The notes under the pieces are model-generated. The model was not told the origin of the DNA and searched no databases. It saw nothing but the letters and a program-made list of their open reading frames with translations. A stretch of 64,000 nucleotides of DNA from Fluviirhizobium alvei (GTDB lineage Bacteria > Pseudomonadota > Alphaproteobacteria > Rhizobiales > Rhizobiaceae): contig NZ_JAUOZU010000013.1 of NCBI RefSeq assembly GCF_030551875.1, positions 147,927-211,926 of the forward strand. Reading direction: 5' to 3'. Positions 17,368-28,636 of this stretch are shown piece after piece (within the stretch, counting starts at the first letter, position 1; each line of letters opens with the position of its first letter). The position numbers and the translations under genes are program-made.

Positions 17368-18168
17368 TTGTTTGAATCGCTGCAGACGATCTCAAGGAAG
17401 GGCAAGATCAAACTTGCTGCCTGGACCATATTCGGCACGCTGGGCTGCATTGCGGTTTCAGTCACCTATAATGTCACCGCGTTCTGGGATCTTGGGCGGG
17501 CTGCGTTCATTCAGTCGATCATCAGCGCGATAGTATTGCCGATCATCATCGCCGGCCCGATGTTCTTCTATCTGACCGTCAAGTTACGCGAAACGGCGAT
17601 CCTGAACCACAAGCTCAAGGATTTCGCATCGATCGATGGCCTGACCGGCTGTCTTAACCGGGCGGCCTTCACCCATCGTGTTCACACGTGGTTCCAGCGC
17701 GCCAACAGCCAGGGCGCCACAAGCCCCAGTGCCTTTCTGCTGATCGATGTCGACCATTTCAAGAAGGTCAACGACACGCATGGCCACATCACCGGCGATG
17801 AAGCCTTGCAGCTGGTCGCAGGCATCATCCGTAGCACCGTGCGCAAGACGGATCTGGTCGGGCGCATGGGCGGCGAAGAATTCGCGATCTTCCTTCCCGA
17901 CACCGACCGCGAGACGGCACCGAAAAAAGCCGAAGAAATCCGCCTGGCCATTCAGCGAACCGAACTGCAACCGAGTTATGGTAACAGCAAGTTGCGGCTG
18001 ACCGTCAGCATCGGCTGTGTTACCTGTTCATCCGGCAGCCTTTTCGAAGATGTCTATCGCACCGCCGACAGCCTGCTCTACAAGGCGAAGACCGGTGGCC
18101 GCAATCAGGTTGTCACCTCGGAAGGCGAAAAGCTCAAGGTCGCCAACGACGACAGGCTTGCTGTATAA
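17368..18168 (+). CDS. Membrane-bound diguanylate cyclase (GGDEF)
   Basis: A 266-residue protein with two membrane segments (about residues 17-36 and 48-71) and a cytosolic GGDEF domain. The active-site motif is GGEEF (168-172), a functional variant. Five residues before it lies RKTD (159-162), matching the inhibitory RxxD site for product c-di-GMP. No sensory domain beyond the short membrane part is present. I read the start as TTG 17368 because GAGGG is 7 bases upstream and no ATG is in frame before the first membrane segment. A palindromic terminator overlaps the stop codon. Confidence 0.88.
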   Translation: MFESLQTISRKGKIKLAAWTIFGTLGCIAVSVTYNVTAFWDLGRAAFIQSIISAIVLPIIIAGPMFFYLTVKLRETAILNHKLKDFASIDGLTGCLNRAAFTHRVHTWFQRANSQGATSPSAFLLIDVDHFKKVNDTHGHITGDEALQLVAGIIRSTVRKTDLVGRMGGEEFAIFLPDTDRETAPKKAEEIRLAIQRTELQPSYGNSKLRLTVSIGCVTCSSGSLFEDVYRTADSLLYKAKTGGRNQVVTSEGEKLKVANDDRLAV

Positions 18169-18192
18169 AAAACGCGGCCATGGCCGCGTTTT
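18169..18192. terminator. 24-bp perfect palindrome acting as a terminator of the cyclase gene
   Basis: A perfect palindrome with AAAACGCGGC on the left and GCCGCGTTTT on the right, abutting the stop codon of the cyclase. A-tract and T-tract on opposite sides make it usable in both directions. Confidence 0.75.
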
Positions 18193-18544
18193 AGAGCGTA
18201 GATCGGCCTGATTGAATCATTCTGCGACAAGGAATTTTTGTTAGGATCAAGGACTTTGTCGAGAGCGTACCTATAGGCACGGTCGACGACAAAGACCGTA
18301 GAGATTGACAAAAATTCATGTCGCCCATCGGGCGGCCGCTTCGCTCTTGCGAAGCGAAAGCACGCCCGACTTTCATAATGCGCAGATTTACGTAAGCAAA
18401 TCTGCGGTGGGTTGGCTGAAACTGGCTCTCCGCAACGTCGAGCGGCTTGGCTGTACGCGACGGCTACAGCTCGCGCCGCTCTCCTCGCGGAAAACCAGTT
18501 TGAGCCAACAGAATTGGTTCAATAAGGCCGATCTACGCTCTAAA
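18190..18544. repeat. 355-bp composite palindromic (mosaic) repeat element
   Basis: The ends are inverted repeats of about 28 bp: TTTAGAGCGTAGATCGGCCT at the left is matched by the complement of 18525-18544, with two mismatches beyond. Inside are further inverted pairs: around 18223-18243 with 18303-18326 (arms around AATTTTTGT), 18252-18261 with 18286-18296 (CTTTGTCG/CGACAAAG), a hairpin at 18381-18406 (CGCAGATTT/AAATCTGCG), and 18410-18433 with 18488-18512 (GTTGGCT..AACTGG and its complement). No convincing coding sequence is present. It resembles the rhizobial intergenic mosaic elements (RIME type) or a MITE; assignment needs comparison with other genomes. Confidence 0.7.
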
Positions 18545-18568
18545 TGGTCATTCGATTTCCTGATGCGA

Positions 18569-20338
<1,770 letters not shown>

Positions 20339-20863
20339 TTATTGGGCCGGCGTCGAATTGTTCTCGGTCTTCGGAGCGGCATCTGCCGGCTTCGTGGCTG
20401 TCGCATCCGCAGGTTTGGCAGCATCAGCAGGTGCTGCCGCGTCTGCAGGCTTCGCAGCATCCGCCGGCTTGGCGGCATCCGCAGGTGCAGCAGGCTGGGT
20501 GTTATCACCATCGGTCGGAATGGCATTCGGGTCAGCCGCCACCGGCGCTTCCGGCTTCTTTTCATTGCCGCCGAGCGCATCAAGAAGACCATTGTCGCCC
20601 GATGTCGTCGTCGGCAGCTTGTCGAGAATGTCGGTCGGCTTGGCCTGATAGCGGGCAAGGATGCCGAGGCTGAGCGAGGTGATGAAGAACAGCGTCGCGA
20701 GAATGGCCGTCGTCCGCGTCAAGGCGTTGGCAGCACCGCGCGCGCTCATGAAACCGGAACCGCCACCGATGCCCAGACCACCGCCCTCGGAACGCTGGAT
20801 GAGCACGACGCCAACCAGCGCCAGAACGATCATCAGATGGATAACGATCAATACCGTCTGCAT
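20339..20863 (-). CDS. secG: Protein translocase subunit SecG with extended C-terminal tail
   Basis: A 174-residue SecG. Residues 1-21 and about 55-72 are the two membrane helices, with the conserved cytosolic loop between them (LIQRSEGGGLGIGGGSG). The last ~80 residues are low-complexity, made of repeated PADAAKPADAA units, about doubling the core SecG length. SecG assists SecYEG during SecA-driven translocation. The tail is exposed after the second helix, so in the usual topology it faces the periplasm. Its length probably varies among strains because of repeats. Confidence 0.9.
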   Translation of the reverse strand: MQTVLIVIHLMIVLALVGVVLIQRSEGGGLGIGGGSGFMSARGAANALTRTTAILATLFFITSLSLGILARYQAKPTDILDKLPTTTSGDNGLLDALGGNEKKPEAPVAADPNAIPTDGDNTQPAAPADAAKPADAAKPADAAAPADAAKPADATATKPADAAPKTENNSTPAQ

Positions 20864-20985
20864 ATGTCCAATCCTGTCCGGAAGTTCCGAACCTAAATGT
20901 GTTTGGCGCGCTCTTACACGAGGCCCGCCCGCTTGGAAAGCCCCTCGCCTCGCCTTTCAAGCGCACGAACTGTTCTCACTGAGCC

Positions 20986-21747
20986 TTAAAGCGCTTCGTA
21001 GACCTTGGATATGGCAAGGAAGTCGGCTGCTTTCAAGCTCGCCCCACCGATCAGGGCACCATCGACATTGGCGATCGCCATCAGTTCGGCTGCATTCGAC
21101 GGTTTGACGGAACCGCCATAGAGAATGCGCACCTTCTTGCCCTCGGCGCCGAAGCGCGCCACGAGTTCCGAGCGCATGAAGGCATGTGCCTCCTCGACAT
21201 CGGCGGCCGTCGGCGTCAGGCCGGTGCCGATCGCCCAGACCGGTTCATAGGCAATGACGGTATTGGCAGCGGTGGCGGCATCCGGCACCGAGCCGGCCAA
21301 CTGGCGCTTCAGCACATCGAGCGTTTCACCGCCCTTGCGCTCGGCTTCGGTCTCGCCGATGCAGACGATGGCCACCAGTTCGGCGGCATGGGCGGCCTCG
21401 GCCTTGGCACGCACCAGCGCATCGCTTTCGCCATGCAGCGTACGGCGTTCCGAGTGGCCGACGATCACAAAGGTACCGAAGCAATCGGCAATCATCGTAG
21501 CGGAGATGTCGCCGGTGAAAGCACCCGACTGGGCCGTATGGCAATCCTGGGCGCCGATCTTCAACGGACTGTCGGTGCAAAGCGCCGTCGCCACATAGAG
21601 AAGCGTTGCCGGCGGGCAGATGAGCGTATCGATCTTGCCAGCAAGCGGCGCGACACCTTCAGCCATCGCCTTGAGCTCGTTGAGCTGCTCGCGGGTTCCG
21701 TTCATCTTCCAGTTTCCGGCAACGAGCGGCTTGATTTCCGGCGTCAT
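20986..21747 (-). CDS. tpiA: Triosephosphate isomerase
   Basis: A 253-residue TIM-barrel enzyme that interconverts dihydroxyacetone phosphate and glyceraldehyde 3-phosphate. The N-terminus is [10 protein letters not shown] with the catalytic Lys; VGHSERR holds the electrophilic His; [11 protein letters not shown] holds the catalytic Glu; and [11 protein letters not shown] binds phosphate. ATG 21747 has GAGGAG upstream. The gene leads tpiA-secG-pyrG on the minus strand and diverges from the caspase-like gene. Confidence 0.97.
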   Translation of the reverse strand: MTPEIKPLVAGNWKMNGTREQLNELKAMAEGVAPLAGKIDTLICPPATLLYVATALCTDSPLKIGAQDCHTAQSGAFTGDISATMIADCFGTFVIVGHSERRTLHGESDALVRAKAEAAHAAELVAIVCIGETEAERKGGETLDVLKRQLAGSVPDAATAANTVIAYEPVWAIGTGLTPTAADVEEAHAFMRSELVARFGAEGKKVRILYGGSVKPSNAAELMAIANVDGALIGGASLKAADFLAISKVYEAL

Positions 21748-21934
21748 ATCGATCTCCTCACGTAAAAATCCTGTCGTTGCCCTAGCAGAAAGGCGGAAAA
21801 AGCCGCAAGCTAAACTTCCGTCGATCGGAGCCGGAAGAATTGACACAATGGAATGCGTGAATAAAACCGGAAGATGAGCCGTTACGCGGATGGCTGAAAG
21901 CAACTTGAGAAGCCCACGAGCGAAAGCTGGAAAC

Positions 21935-23461
21935 ATGAAGAGAACAGCGCGCATATCGGCGGCAGTCCTTTGCCTGTTGTTCCTCTCGCTATCGGTCCTT
22001 GTTCCGGGCACCGCCAATGCCGCAGCGCCTCGCGTGGCGCTCGTGATCGGCATGGCGCGCTATGCCAACATTCCCGCACTTGCCAACACCGAAAACGACG
22101 CGCGCGAAATCTCGAAAACGCTGCGAGCGCTCGGCTTCCAGGTTGAAACCGCGATCGATCTGCCGCTCAAGGATCTGGTCGAAACGGTCAACCGATTTTC
22201 CGTCACGGCGGAAACGGCCGATATCGCCATGATCTATTATGCCGGTCATGGCGTCGAACTGAGCGGCGAGAATTTTCTGATCCCGGTCGATGTGAATATC
22301 CGGAAACCGGAAGATATCGGCTCGCAGGCGATTACGCTGCGCAATCTCCTCGAAGCGGTCGAAAATGCCCGCAAGCTGCGCGTGGTCATCCTTGATTCCT
22401 GCCGCAACAATCCCTTCGCCACATGGCCGGTCCAGGAAGTGGCCAAGGCTGGCGATGCCACTTATGTCACGGGGGTTGCCGGGGAACTGCGCAAGGGCGG
22501 TCTTGCGGCCCCCTCGCCCGACAAGGGCATGCTGGTCGTTTATGCCGCCAAGGAAGGCGAAGTCGCGCTTGATGGCGAAGGCGGCCACAGCCCGTTTGCC
22601 CGCGCACTCATCAGCGAATTGCCGACGCCGAATGTCGAGATCGGCATGGTGTTTCGTCGCGTGCGCGATGCAGTTTTGATCGCCACCAAGAACAAGCAGG
22701 AGCCACACTTCTACGGCTCCCTCTCTGGCATCCCCTATTTCCTCGGCGGTTCCGACATCAATGTTGCGGCTCTTTCGGATCGTACCAAGGCCTGGAGCGC
22801 ACTGGCGGCAGACCAGGAAATGCAGCTGGCCTCGCTTGCCGAAGACGGCAATGTCCGCGCCATGCTTGGATTGGGTTATATGTCGCTCAATCCGGAAAAA
22901 TCCCGCTTCAAGCCAGAACGCGCCGTCGCCATGTTCTCCGCCGCTGCAAAAAATGGCGAGCCCGAAGCGATGTTCGAGCTTGCCAAGCTCTATGAAAAGG
23001 GCATCGGCACGCCGCAAAACCTCGACGAAGCGCTCCGGCTCTATCAGAAATCGGCCGAACTTGGTTTTGCCGACGCGATCAACGATCTCGGCTTTCTGTA
23101 CTATCAGGGCGGCATCGGCCTGAAACGCGACCCGCAGAAGGCCGTCGACCTGTTCTTGAAAGCGGCTGACCTTCGGCATCCGCAGGCCATGTTCAATGCC
23201 GCCGCCTTGATCGATGATGGCGTCGTCGCCGGAAAGGGTCCGGAAGATGCGGCCCGCTATCTTTATGCGGCCCTTCGTTCCGGGGTGAAGGATGTTCTCG
23301 AACAGCTGACGAACCGCCCGAACCAGTTCAAGCCGGAAACGCGCAAGGCGCTGCAGGCCGAACTGGCCAAGAACAATTTCTACAAAGGCAGCATCGACGG
23401 CGCCTTCGGCCAGGGCACCCAGCGAAGCATGCGGATCGCCTATGGCGAGACCACTGATTGA
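21935..23461 (+). CDS. Secreted caspase-like (C14) protein with Sel1 repeats
   Basis: A 508-residue protein with a signal peptide cut near residue 29 (GTANA). Residues 30-250 form a caspase/metacaspase p20-type domain with the catalytic dyad His105 (YYAGHGVE) and Cys156 (LDSCRNNPF). About residues 305-455 contain at least four Sel1-type repeats ([26 protein letters not shown], then [15 protein letters not shown]). The last ~50 residues ([18 protein letters not shown]) look like a peptidoglycan-binding helix repeat. Export plus a wall-binding tail places the protease in the periplasm. Its substrate is unknown. A small secreted protein gene starts 18 bases after its stop. Confidence 0.88.
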   Translation: MKRTARISAAVLCLLFLSLSVLVPGTANAAAPRVALVIGMARYANIPALANTENDAREISKTLRALGFQVETAIDLPLKDLVETVNRFSVTAETADIAMIYYAGHGVELSGENFLIPVDVNIRKPEDIGSQAITLRNLLEAVENARKLRVVILDSCRNNPFATWPVQEVAKAGDATYVTGVAGELRKGGLAAPSPDKGMLVVYAAKEGEVALDGEGGHSPFARALISELPTPNVEIGMVFRRVRDAVLIATKNKQEPHFYGSLSGIPYFLGGSDINVAALSDRTKAWSALAADQEMQLASLAEDGNVRAMLGLGYMSLNPEKSRFKPERAVAMFSAAAKNGEPEAMFELAKLYEKGIGTPQNLDEALRLYQKSAELGFADAINDLGFLYYQGGIGLKRDPQKAVDLFLKAADLRHPQAMFNAAALIDDGVVAGKGPEDAARYLYAALRSGVKDVLEQLTNRPNQFKPETRKALQAELAKNNFYKGSIDGAFGQGTQRSMRIAYGETTD

Positions 23462-23478
23462 GGAGAGGTATTCCACCT

Positions 23479-24162
23479 ATGACGATGCGTCCATTGTTGA
23501 AAGGCATGTCACTTGTCGTTGCAGGGAGCCTCAGCCTCGTCGGCAGCCCCTCCTTCGCCGCGATTCCTCATCTGGTGCCGAACGCGCCCGTTCGGGACGT
23601 GGACAGCCTGATTCTCGCAGCCATGAACATGTCGCCGCCGCACCAGACCGTCGACACACCAGACAACGAGACCTACGGGAACGACGGCCCGGGGCTGGAA
23701 TACAATGCGCTCAACCGGATGACGACGCGCAAGATCGTCCTCGATCTGCGGGCGGTGGTGGGTGAATGCTCGACCTATGACGACGTCTACCGGATCGACT
23801 GCCTGCGCCAGGGCCTGGACCTGATTGCCGACAGCCTGCCGAAAAACAGCGAATATGTCGAAACCGAGCGCGTGCTCCGACAGGCCAGCCGCAAGCTGGC
23901 GGCAATCGTCTCCGAAAATGCGGATAGGTCAAAACCGAAGTTGCAAGCGCAGAAGAACGCCAATCCGCGCTTCAAGAAAACCCGCAGCTATACGGCCATT
24001 CGCAAGGATGCCGTCCCCCGCGCCATGGAACAGGCAACTGCGGTGATCGAAGAGGCAAAGACGACGCTCTTACGTGCCAGCGAGAATTCCGAACGCCGCT
24101 ATCTTCACTATCAGCAGATCTCGACGGCGGTCGATTCGACGAAGGTGCTCCTGCGATCGTGA
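23479..24162 (+). CDS. Secreted protein paired with the caspase-like gene
   Basis: A 227-residue protein with a clear signal peptide (LLKGMSLVVAGSLSLVGSPSFA). The mature part is largely helical and polar, with two Cys residues in VVGECSTYDDVYRIDCLRQG that could form a disulfide, and a basic segment at about residues 155-175 (KPKLQAQKNANPRFKKTRS). I do not recognise the family. The AGGAGAGG sequence is the ribosome-binding site and begins inside the upstream stop region, so this gene is almost certainly translated with the caspase-like gene. It may be a substrate, chaperone or inhibitor of that protease, which is inference from position only. Confidence 0.7.
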   Translation: MTMRPLLKGMSLVVAGSLSLVGSPSFAAIPHLVPNAPVRDVDSLILAAMNMSPPHQTVDTPDNETYGNDGPGLEYNALNRMTTRKIVLDLRAVVGECSTYDDVYRIDCLRQGLDLIADSLPKNSEYVETERVLRQASRKLAAIVSENADRSKPKLQAQKNANPRFKKTRSYTAIRKDAVPRAMEQATAVIEEAKTTLLRASENSERRYLHYQQISTAVDSTKVLLRS

Positions 24163-24168
24163 TCGCGT

Positions 24169-25050
24169 TCAGCGCGCCTCGAACAGCCAGTTGAGACTGT
24201 CACGCCAATCCGTCATCCGGATCGGGGTTCCGTGCGATCCGGTTTCGAACAGAACGAACCGCGTCGGATATTTCTCCTTGGAGAGACTTTCGTAGAGCGC
24301 AATCTGGTCCGCTGCCGGATAGACGCTGTCGGACGATCCATGGCTGAAAAACATCGGCAGCCTTGCTGCATAGGCGGCCGTCTTGCGGAAATCGGGATCC
24401 GTGACGCCGCCCATGATCATCATGCCCGCAAGTTGGCCTGCCACATCCTTGTCGCGCGCGATCGACCAGCAGACGAAGCTGCCCATCGATGCACAGGAAA
24501 GAACGATCCTGGCGCCCGGCGCATTGGCCCGGATATGCCGGATCAGCATGGCGATATCGGCGGCACCTTCCGCATCGAAGGTCCGTACGCTCGGCGCGAA
24601 ATAGACCCCGGCATTCTGCATGGCGAGGTTCTTGAGCCGGTTGAAATTGCCGCCGAACGAATAGTCGTTGGCACCCAGCCGGCGGTCGCCACCGCGACCA
24701 TGCAGGAAAATGACGGCGAATGCGGCATTTTCGACATTGCCGACACGCATGACATCGAGCCTGCGCCCGTCAGCGCTTAACGTTTCGTTTTCCTGCGCCG
24801 ACTTCGGCTTGAGCGAAACGTAACGCCCCCTCACCCGCCGCTCCGGCACTTCGTCGCGCTCGTTGATGTCACGCAGTTCCTGGTAATCGACCTTGAGGAA
24901 ATTTCCGCCGTCACGCGTTTCGAGGATTGCCGGATAGGCGAACAGCTCGTCCTTGTAGGGCTTGAGTTCGGCTGTAGCAGAGGCGACCGCGCCGAAAACC
25001 AGCAAAATGGGAAGGGCGACAATGGCGCGAGGCCAACGAACTGTGGACAT
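24169..25050 (-). CDS. Secreted alpha/beta hydrolase
   Basis: A 293-residue protein with a signal peptide (VALPILLVFGAVASATA). The alpha/beta hydrolase signs are the oxyanion segment FLHGRGGDRR (115-124), a nucleophile Ser188 in CASMGS, where the first Gly of the usual GxSxG is Cys, Asp241 in HGSSDSVYP and His273 in TGSHGTP. The architecture resembles secreted carboxylesterases or feruloyl-esterase-like proteins, but the substrate cannot be named. It converges with the caspase pair (6-base gap) and diverges from parE. Confidence 0.8.
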   Translation of the reverse strand: MSTVRWPRAIVALPILLVFGAVASATAELKPYKDELFAYPAILETRDGGNFLKVDYQELRDINERDEVPERRVRGRYVSLKPKSAQENETLSADGRRLDVMRVGNVENAAFAVIFLHGRGGDRRLGANDYSFGGNFNRLKNLAMQNAGVYFAPSVRTFDAEGAADIAMLIRHIRANAPGARIVLSCASMGSFVCWSIARDKDVAGQLAGMMIMGGVTDPDFRKTAAYAARLPMFFSHGSSDSVYPAADQIALYESLSKEKYPTRFVLFETGSHGTPIRMTDWRDSLNWLFEAR

Positions 25051-25192
25051 CCTGTGCGTTCCGGGAAGTTACGACCCCAGCGCCTTGCCATCCCGGCGAC
25101 GAGAAAGCAATCCTCCTCGCATTCGCGAAATGAGGCGCATTCTGGCAGAATCGGCTGATTCGCCTCCCTCCGACGCTTGTGAAACGAGACCC

Positions 25193-27244
25193 ATGACTGA
25201 CGGCAACGACCTTTTTTCTGCCATCCCTGACATGCCCCGTGTCGAAAAGCCGGCGGCAGCCGAACCGATTGCGCCAGAACCCACACGCGCAGCCGCTGTT
25301 CCGCAGGCACCGCAGAAGAGCGATGATTACGATGCCTCTGCCATTCGCGTGCTCGAAGGGCTCGAACCGGTGCGCATGCGCCCGGGCATGTATATCGGCG
25401 GTACCGACGAAAAGGCGCTCCACCATCTCTTTGCCGAAGTCATCGACAATTCGATGGACGAGGCGGTCGCGGGCCATGCGAATTTCATCGACGTCAATCT
25501 CGATGCCAACGGCTATCTCACCGTCACCGACAATGGCCGCGGCATTCCGGTCGAGCTGCATCCGCAGGTTCCCGGAAAATCGACCCTCGAAGTCATCATG
25601 ACCAAGTTACATGCTGGCGGCAAATTCGATGGCAAGGCCTATGAAACATCGGGCGGTCTGCACGGCGTCGGTATCTCGGTGGTCAATGCGCTTTCCGATT
25701 TCGTCGAAGTCGAAGTGGCCCGCAACAAGCGGCTCTATCGCCAGCGTTTTTCGCGCGGCATTCCGCAAGGCCCGCTCGAGGATCTCGGCGAGATCCACAA
25801 TCGCCGCGGCACGCGCGTCCGTTTCCATCCCGATGCGCAGATTTTCGGCAATCACGCCAAATTCGATCCCGGCCGCCTCTTCCGCATGTCGCGCTCGAAG
25901 GCCTATCTTTTTGGCGGCGTCGAAATTCGCTGGTCCTGCGCGCCCGAACTGGTGACGGGGACCGAAATCCCGGAAAAGGCGGTCTTCCACTTCCCGGGCG
26001 GGCTCAAGGATTATCTGGCGGCCCAGATCGGCAAGGACTTTACCGTCACCCGCGATATCTTCTCCGGCAAGACCGAACGGCCCGGTGGTCACGGTTCGGT
26101 CGAATGGGCCGTGACCTGGTATGGCGGCGACATGATGCTGCATTCCTATTGCAACACGATCCCGACCCCGGAAGGCGGCACCCATGAAGCCGGCTTGCGC
26201 ATCGCGCTCACCAAGGGGCTGAAAGCCTATGCCGAACTCAAGGGCAACAAGCGCGCGGCCGGCATCACCACCGATGACGTGATGATCTCGGTCGCCGGCA
26301 TGCTGTCGGTCTTCATCCGCGAACCCGAATTCGTCGGCCAGACCAAGGACAAGCTCGCCAGTGCCGAAGCCCAGCGTATCGTCGAAAACGTCATCCGCGA
26401 TCCGTTCGACCATTATCTGACGGATAATCCTTCCGAAGCCGACAAGCTGCTCGAATGGGTGATCGAGCGCTCCGAAGAGCGCATGCGCCGGCGCAAGGAA
26501 AAGGAAGTCAACCGCAAGACGGCAGTCCGCAAGCTGCGACTGCCCGGAAAGCTCGCCGATTGTTCGCAGAACACGGCCGAGGGCGCGGAACTCTTCATCG
26601 TCGAAGGCGATTCGGCCGGCGGCTCCGCCAAACAGGCGCGCAACCGTTCCAACCAGGCCATTCTGCCGTTGCGCGGCAAGATCCTCAACGTTGCCAGTGC
26701 CGGTCGCGACAAGCTTTCGGCCAACCAGTTGATTGCCGACCTCATCCAGGCGCTCGGCTGTGGCACAAGATCGAAATATCGCGAAGACGAACTGCGCTAC
26801 GAACGCATCATCATCATGACCGATGCCGACGTCGACGGCGCCCATATCGCCTCGCTCCTGATCACCTTCTTCTATCAGGAAATGCCGGAACTGGTCCGCA
26901 AGGGGCACCTCTTCCTCGCCGTGCCGCCGCTTTATCGCATCAGCCAGGGCGCCAAGACGCTCTATGCGCGCGATGACCGCCATCGCCAGGAACTGATGGA
27001 AACCGTCTTCAAGGGCAAGAAGGTCGAAATCGGTCGTTTCAAGGGACTGGGCGAAATGATGCCGGCGCAGCTCAAGGAAACGACCATGGATCCGAAGACG
27101 CGGACCTTGCTGCGGGTCGAGATTGACGAAATCGATTACGAGGGCACGCGCGAAGCAGTCGACAACCTGATGGGAACCAAGCCCGAGGCCCGTTTCCGCT
27201 TCATCCAGGAGCGATCCGCCTTTGCCGAGAATCTCGACATCTGA
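25193..27244 (+). CDS. parE: DNA topoisomerase IV subunit B
   Basis: A 683-residue type IIA topoisomerase subunit with the GHKL ATPase domain (EVIDNSMDEAVAG, NGRGIPVELHP, GGLHGVGISVVNALS), transducer domain, and Toprim domain (IVEGDSAGGSAKQARNR, IIIMTDADVDGAHIASLL). The marker QTKDKLAS and the gyrase/topo IV C-terminal region (RFKGLGEMMPAQLKETTMD) are present. It lacks the insertion typical of GyrB in proteobacteria and has an Ala/Pro-rich N-terminal extension, which fits ParE of rhizobia. It decatenates sister chromosomes with ParC, which is not in the window. Confidence 0.93.
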   Translation: MTDGNDLFSAIPDMPRVEKPAAAEPIAPEPTRAAAVPQAPQKSDDYDASAIRVLEGLEPVRMRPGMYIGGTDEKALHHLFAEVIDNSMDEAVAGHANFIDVNLDANGYLTVTDNGRGIPVELHPQVPGKSTLEVIMTKLHAGGKFDGKAYETSGGLHGVGISVVNALSDFVEVEVARNKRLYRQRFSRGIPQGPLEDLGEIHNRRGTRVRFHPDAQIFGNHAKFDPGRLFRMSRSKAYLFGGVEIRWSCAPELVTGTEIPEKAVFHFPGGLKDYLAAQIGKDFTVTRDIFSGKTERPGGHGSVEWAVTWYGGDMMLHSYCNTIPTPEGGTHEAGLRIALTKGLKAYAELKGNKRAAGITTDDVMISVAGMLSVFIREPEFVGQTKDKLASAEAQRIVENVIRDPFDHYLTDNPSEADKLLEWVIERSEERMRRRKEKEVNRKTAVRKLRLPGKLADCSQNTAEGAELFIVEGDSAGGSAKQARNRSNQAILPLRGKILNVASAGRDKLSANQLIADLIQALGCGTRSKYREDELRYERIIIMTDADVDGAHIASLLITFFYQEMPELVRKGHLFLAVPPLYRISQGAKTLYARDDRHRQELMETVFKGKKVEIGRFKGLGEMMPAQLKETTMDPKTRTLLRVEIDEIDYEGTREAVDNLMGTKPEARFRFIQERSAFAENLDI

Positions 27245-27337
27245 TCCCGGAAGCGAACAAAGTTGGACGATTTTGATTCCAAAAACCCTATGTTAACTGG
27301 AGTGGCTTAGTCTGGGGGACGGAGAATAAAGGTCCTC

Positions 27338-27949
27338 ATGATGTATTCAGCAATGCCATCCGATCCTCGAGCAGCCTTTCAGGCCAGCGACCAGGGCAAC
27401 GGACTTGTGTCCGTGAAGCTGCCCGGTCGACTGATGCGTTCGGATTTTTCAGAACATGATTGCCGTGCGATCGAAATGTCGCCGAACGAAGTTCATTTCC
27501 ATTGCAATGCCTTCCCGAATGTCGGCGAACGCATTGTCGCCTATATCGAACATCTGGGACGTCTCGAAGGCACGGTTACAGGCCATATCGAGCATGGCTT
27601 CGTCATTCGCCTGATCGCAACCGATCGCAAGCGCGACAAGCTTGCCGCCCAACTGAACTGGATGGCCAACAAGACGGCTCTCGGCCTGCCGGAGGATCGT
27701 CGCCACGAGCGCCTGATGCCACGTAATACGCGCAGCGAAATCGGGCTGGATGACGGTCGCGTCTTTCCCTGCAAGATCATCGACCTGTCGCTTTCCGGCG
27801 CCGCCGTGGAAATCGATTTCAGGCCCGCAATCGGCACTCCGGTTCGGCTTGGCCATATGCGCGGCCGGATCGTCCGTCATTTCCAGGAAGGCGTGGCGGT
27901 CGAGTTCTCGGTCATGCTGTCGCGCGAAAGCCTCGAAAAGTACATCTGA
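27338..27949 (+). CDS. PilZ domain protein (c-di-GMP receptor candidate)
   Basis: A 203-residue cytosolic protein. The C-terminal PilZ domain (about residues 118-203) has the c-di-GMP-binding motifs RRHER..PR and DLSLSG. The N-terminal half (LVSVKLPGRLMRSDFSEHDCRAIEMS) resembles a degenerate PilZ or YcgR-like beta-barrel without the Arg motif. In rhizobia such two-part proteins are thought to link c-di-GMP to motility or surface polysaccharide, but no partner gene is adjacent here. It follows parE by 93 bases and is followed by a terminator. Confidence 0.8.
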   Translation: MMYSAMPSDPRAAFQASDQGNGLVSVKLPGRLMRSDFSEHDCRAIEMSPNEVHFHCNAFPNVGERIVAYIEHLGRLEGTVTGHIEHGFVIRLIATDRKRDKLAAQLNWMANKTALGLPEDRRHERLMPRNTRSEIGLDDGRVFPCKIIDLSLSGAAVEIDFRPAIGTPVRLGHMRGRIVRHFQEGVAVEFSVMLSRESLEKYI

Positions 27950-27992
27950 TCAAGACCGGGCGAACCGGCCGCATAACTCTACCATAATATTT

Positions 27993-28024
27993 GAGGCCGG
28001 GCGTCCATGAGACCTCGGCCTTTT
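27993..28024 (+). terminator. Terminator after the PilZ gene
   Basis: GGCCGGG (27995-28001) pairs with CCTCGGCC (28013-28020) with one bulge, followed by TTTT; located 43 bases after the stop codon. Confidence 0.6.
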
Positions 28025-28636
28025 GCTTGGGCAAGCCCATTCTTCGCGTCAGCCAAACCTAAAATGCCAACACGGAACGTTGTTAAACATTCCCTGTTTC
28101 AAAGGCCTGATAAACGCCTTCGGCGCCCCATCTCACCGCGAAACGGCATCGCTTTCAGTTCCTGATCCTATTTTCGCCCGGATTTTGCCGCTTTTTCCGC
28201 CCTCACTCAAAAAAAGTCGTGCCATTTTGAAAATAATTCCGGGCTGTTTTGACCCCGATTTGTCCTGTTTTGGCGCTGAAACAGCTCGTGTTACGATCCC
28301 GCTACAGAATTAAGCAGCATTGGGCAGCGCCTGCTCCGCGCGACGTCCGAGCGTCGCTAGCGGGTTCAAGCGTCTTCGTTCGATCAAAAACCATCAATCA
28401 AATCAGACCGTTCGCGCAAACCGGCTGCAATTTGAAGCAAATTTCGCGACAATTTTCCTCAATAATGCATCTTGTTTTATTTCAATTCTCGTATTGTTTT
28501 AAGATATTTTTACTAAAGTAATGATCGAGCTTTATATTCAATATACTCAAATCAATACTTTATTTTACTTCGGAATTTCGCGACCGATAAAATAGTGCCT
28601 GCCATAGTTTCCCCATCTCAGACGGGGAGACGAAAA
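28025..28636. other. 612-bp AT-rich intergenic region without a convincing gene
   Basis: No open frame has good codon bias here. The right half (about 28430-28600) is markedly AT-rich against its surroundings. One stable hairpin stands out: CCGCGCGACG with CGTCGC..GCGG (28336-28345 with 28352-28363, TA bulge), lacking a T-tract. The region may hold a small RNA and the promoter of the BTLCP-type gene, but neither can be demonstrated from the sequence. Confidence 0.4.

Noticed and set aside
28023..28521. Short open frames between the PilZ and BTLCP genes
   Set aside because: They have poor codon bias, no ribosome-binding sites and Phe/Ser-rich translations without recognisable domains.
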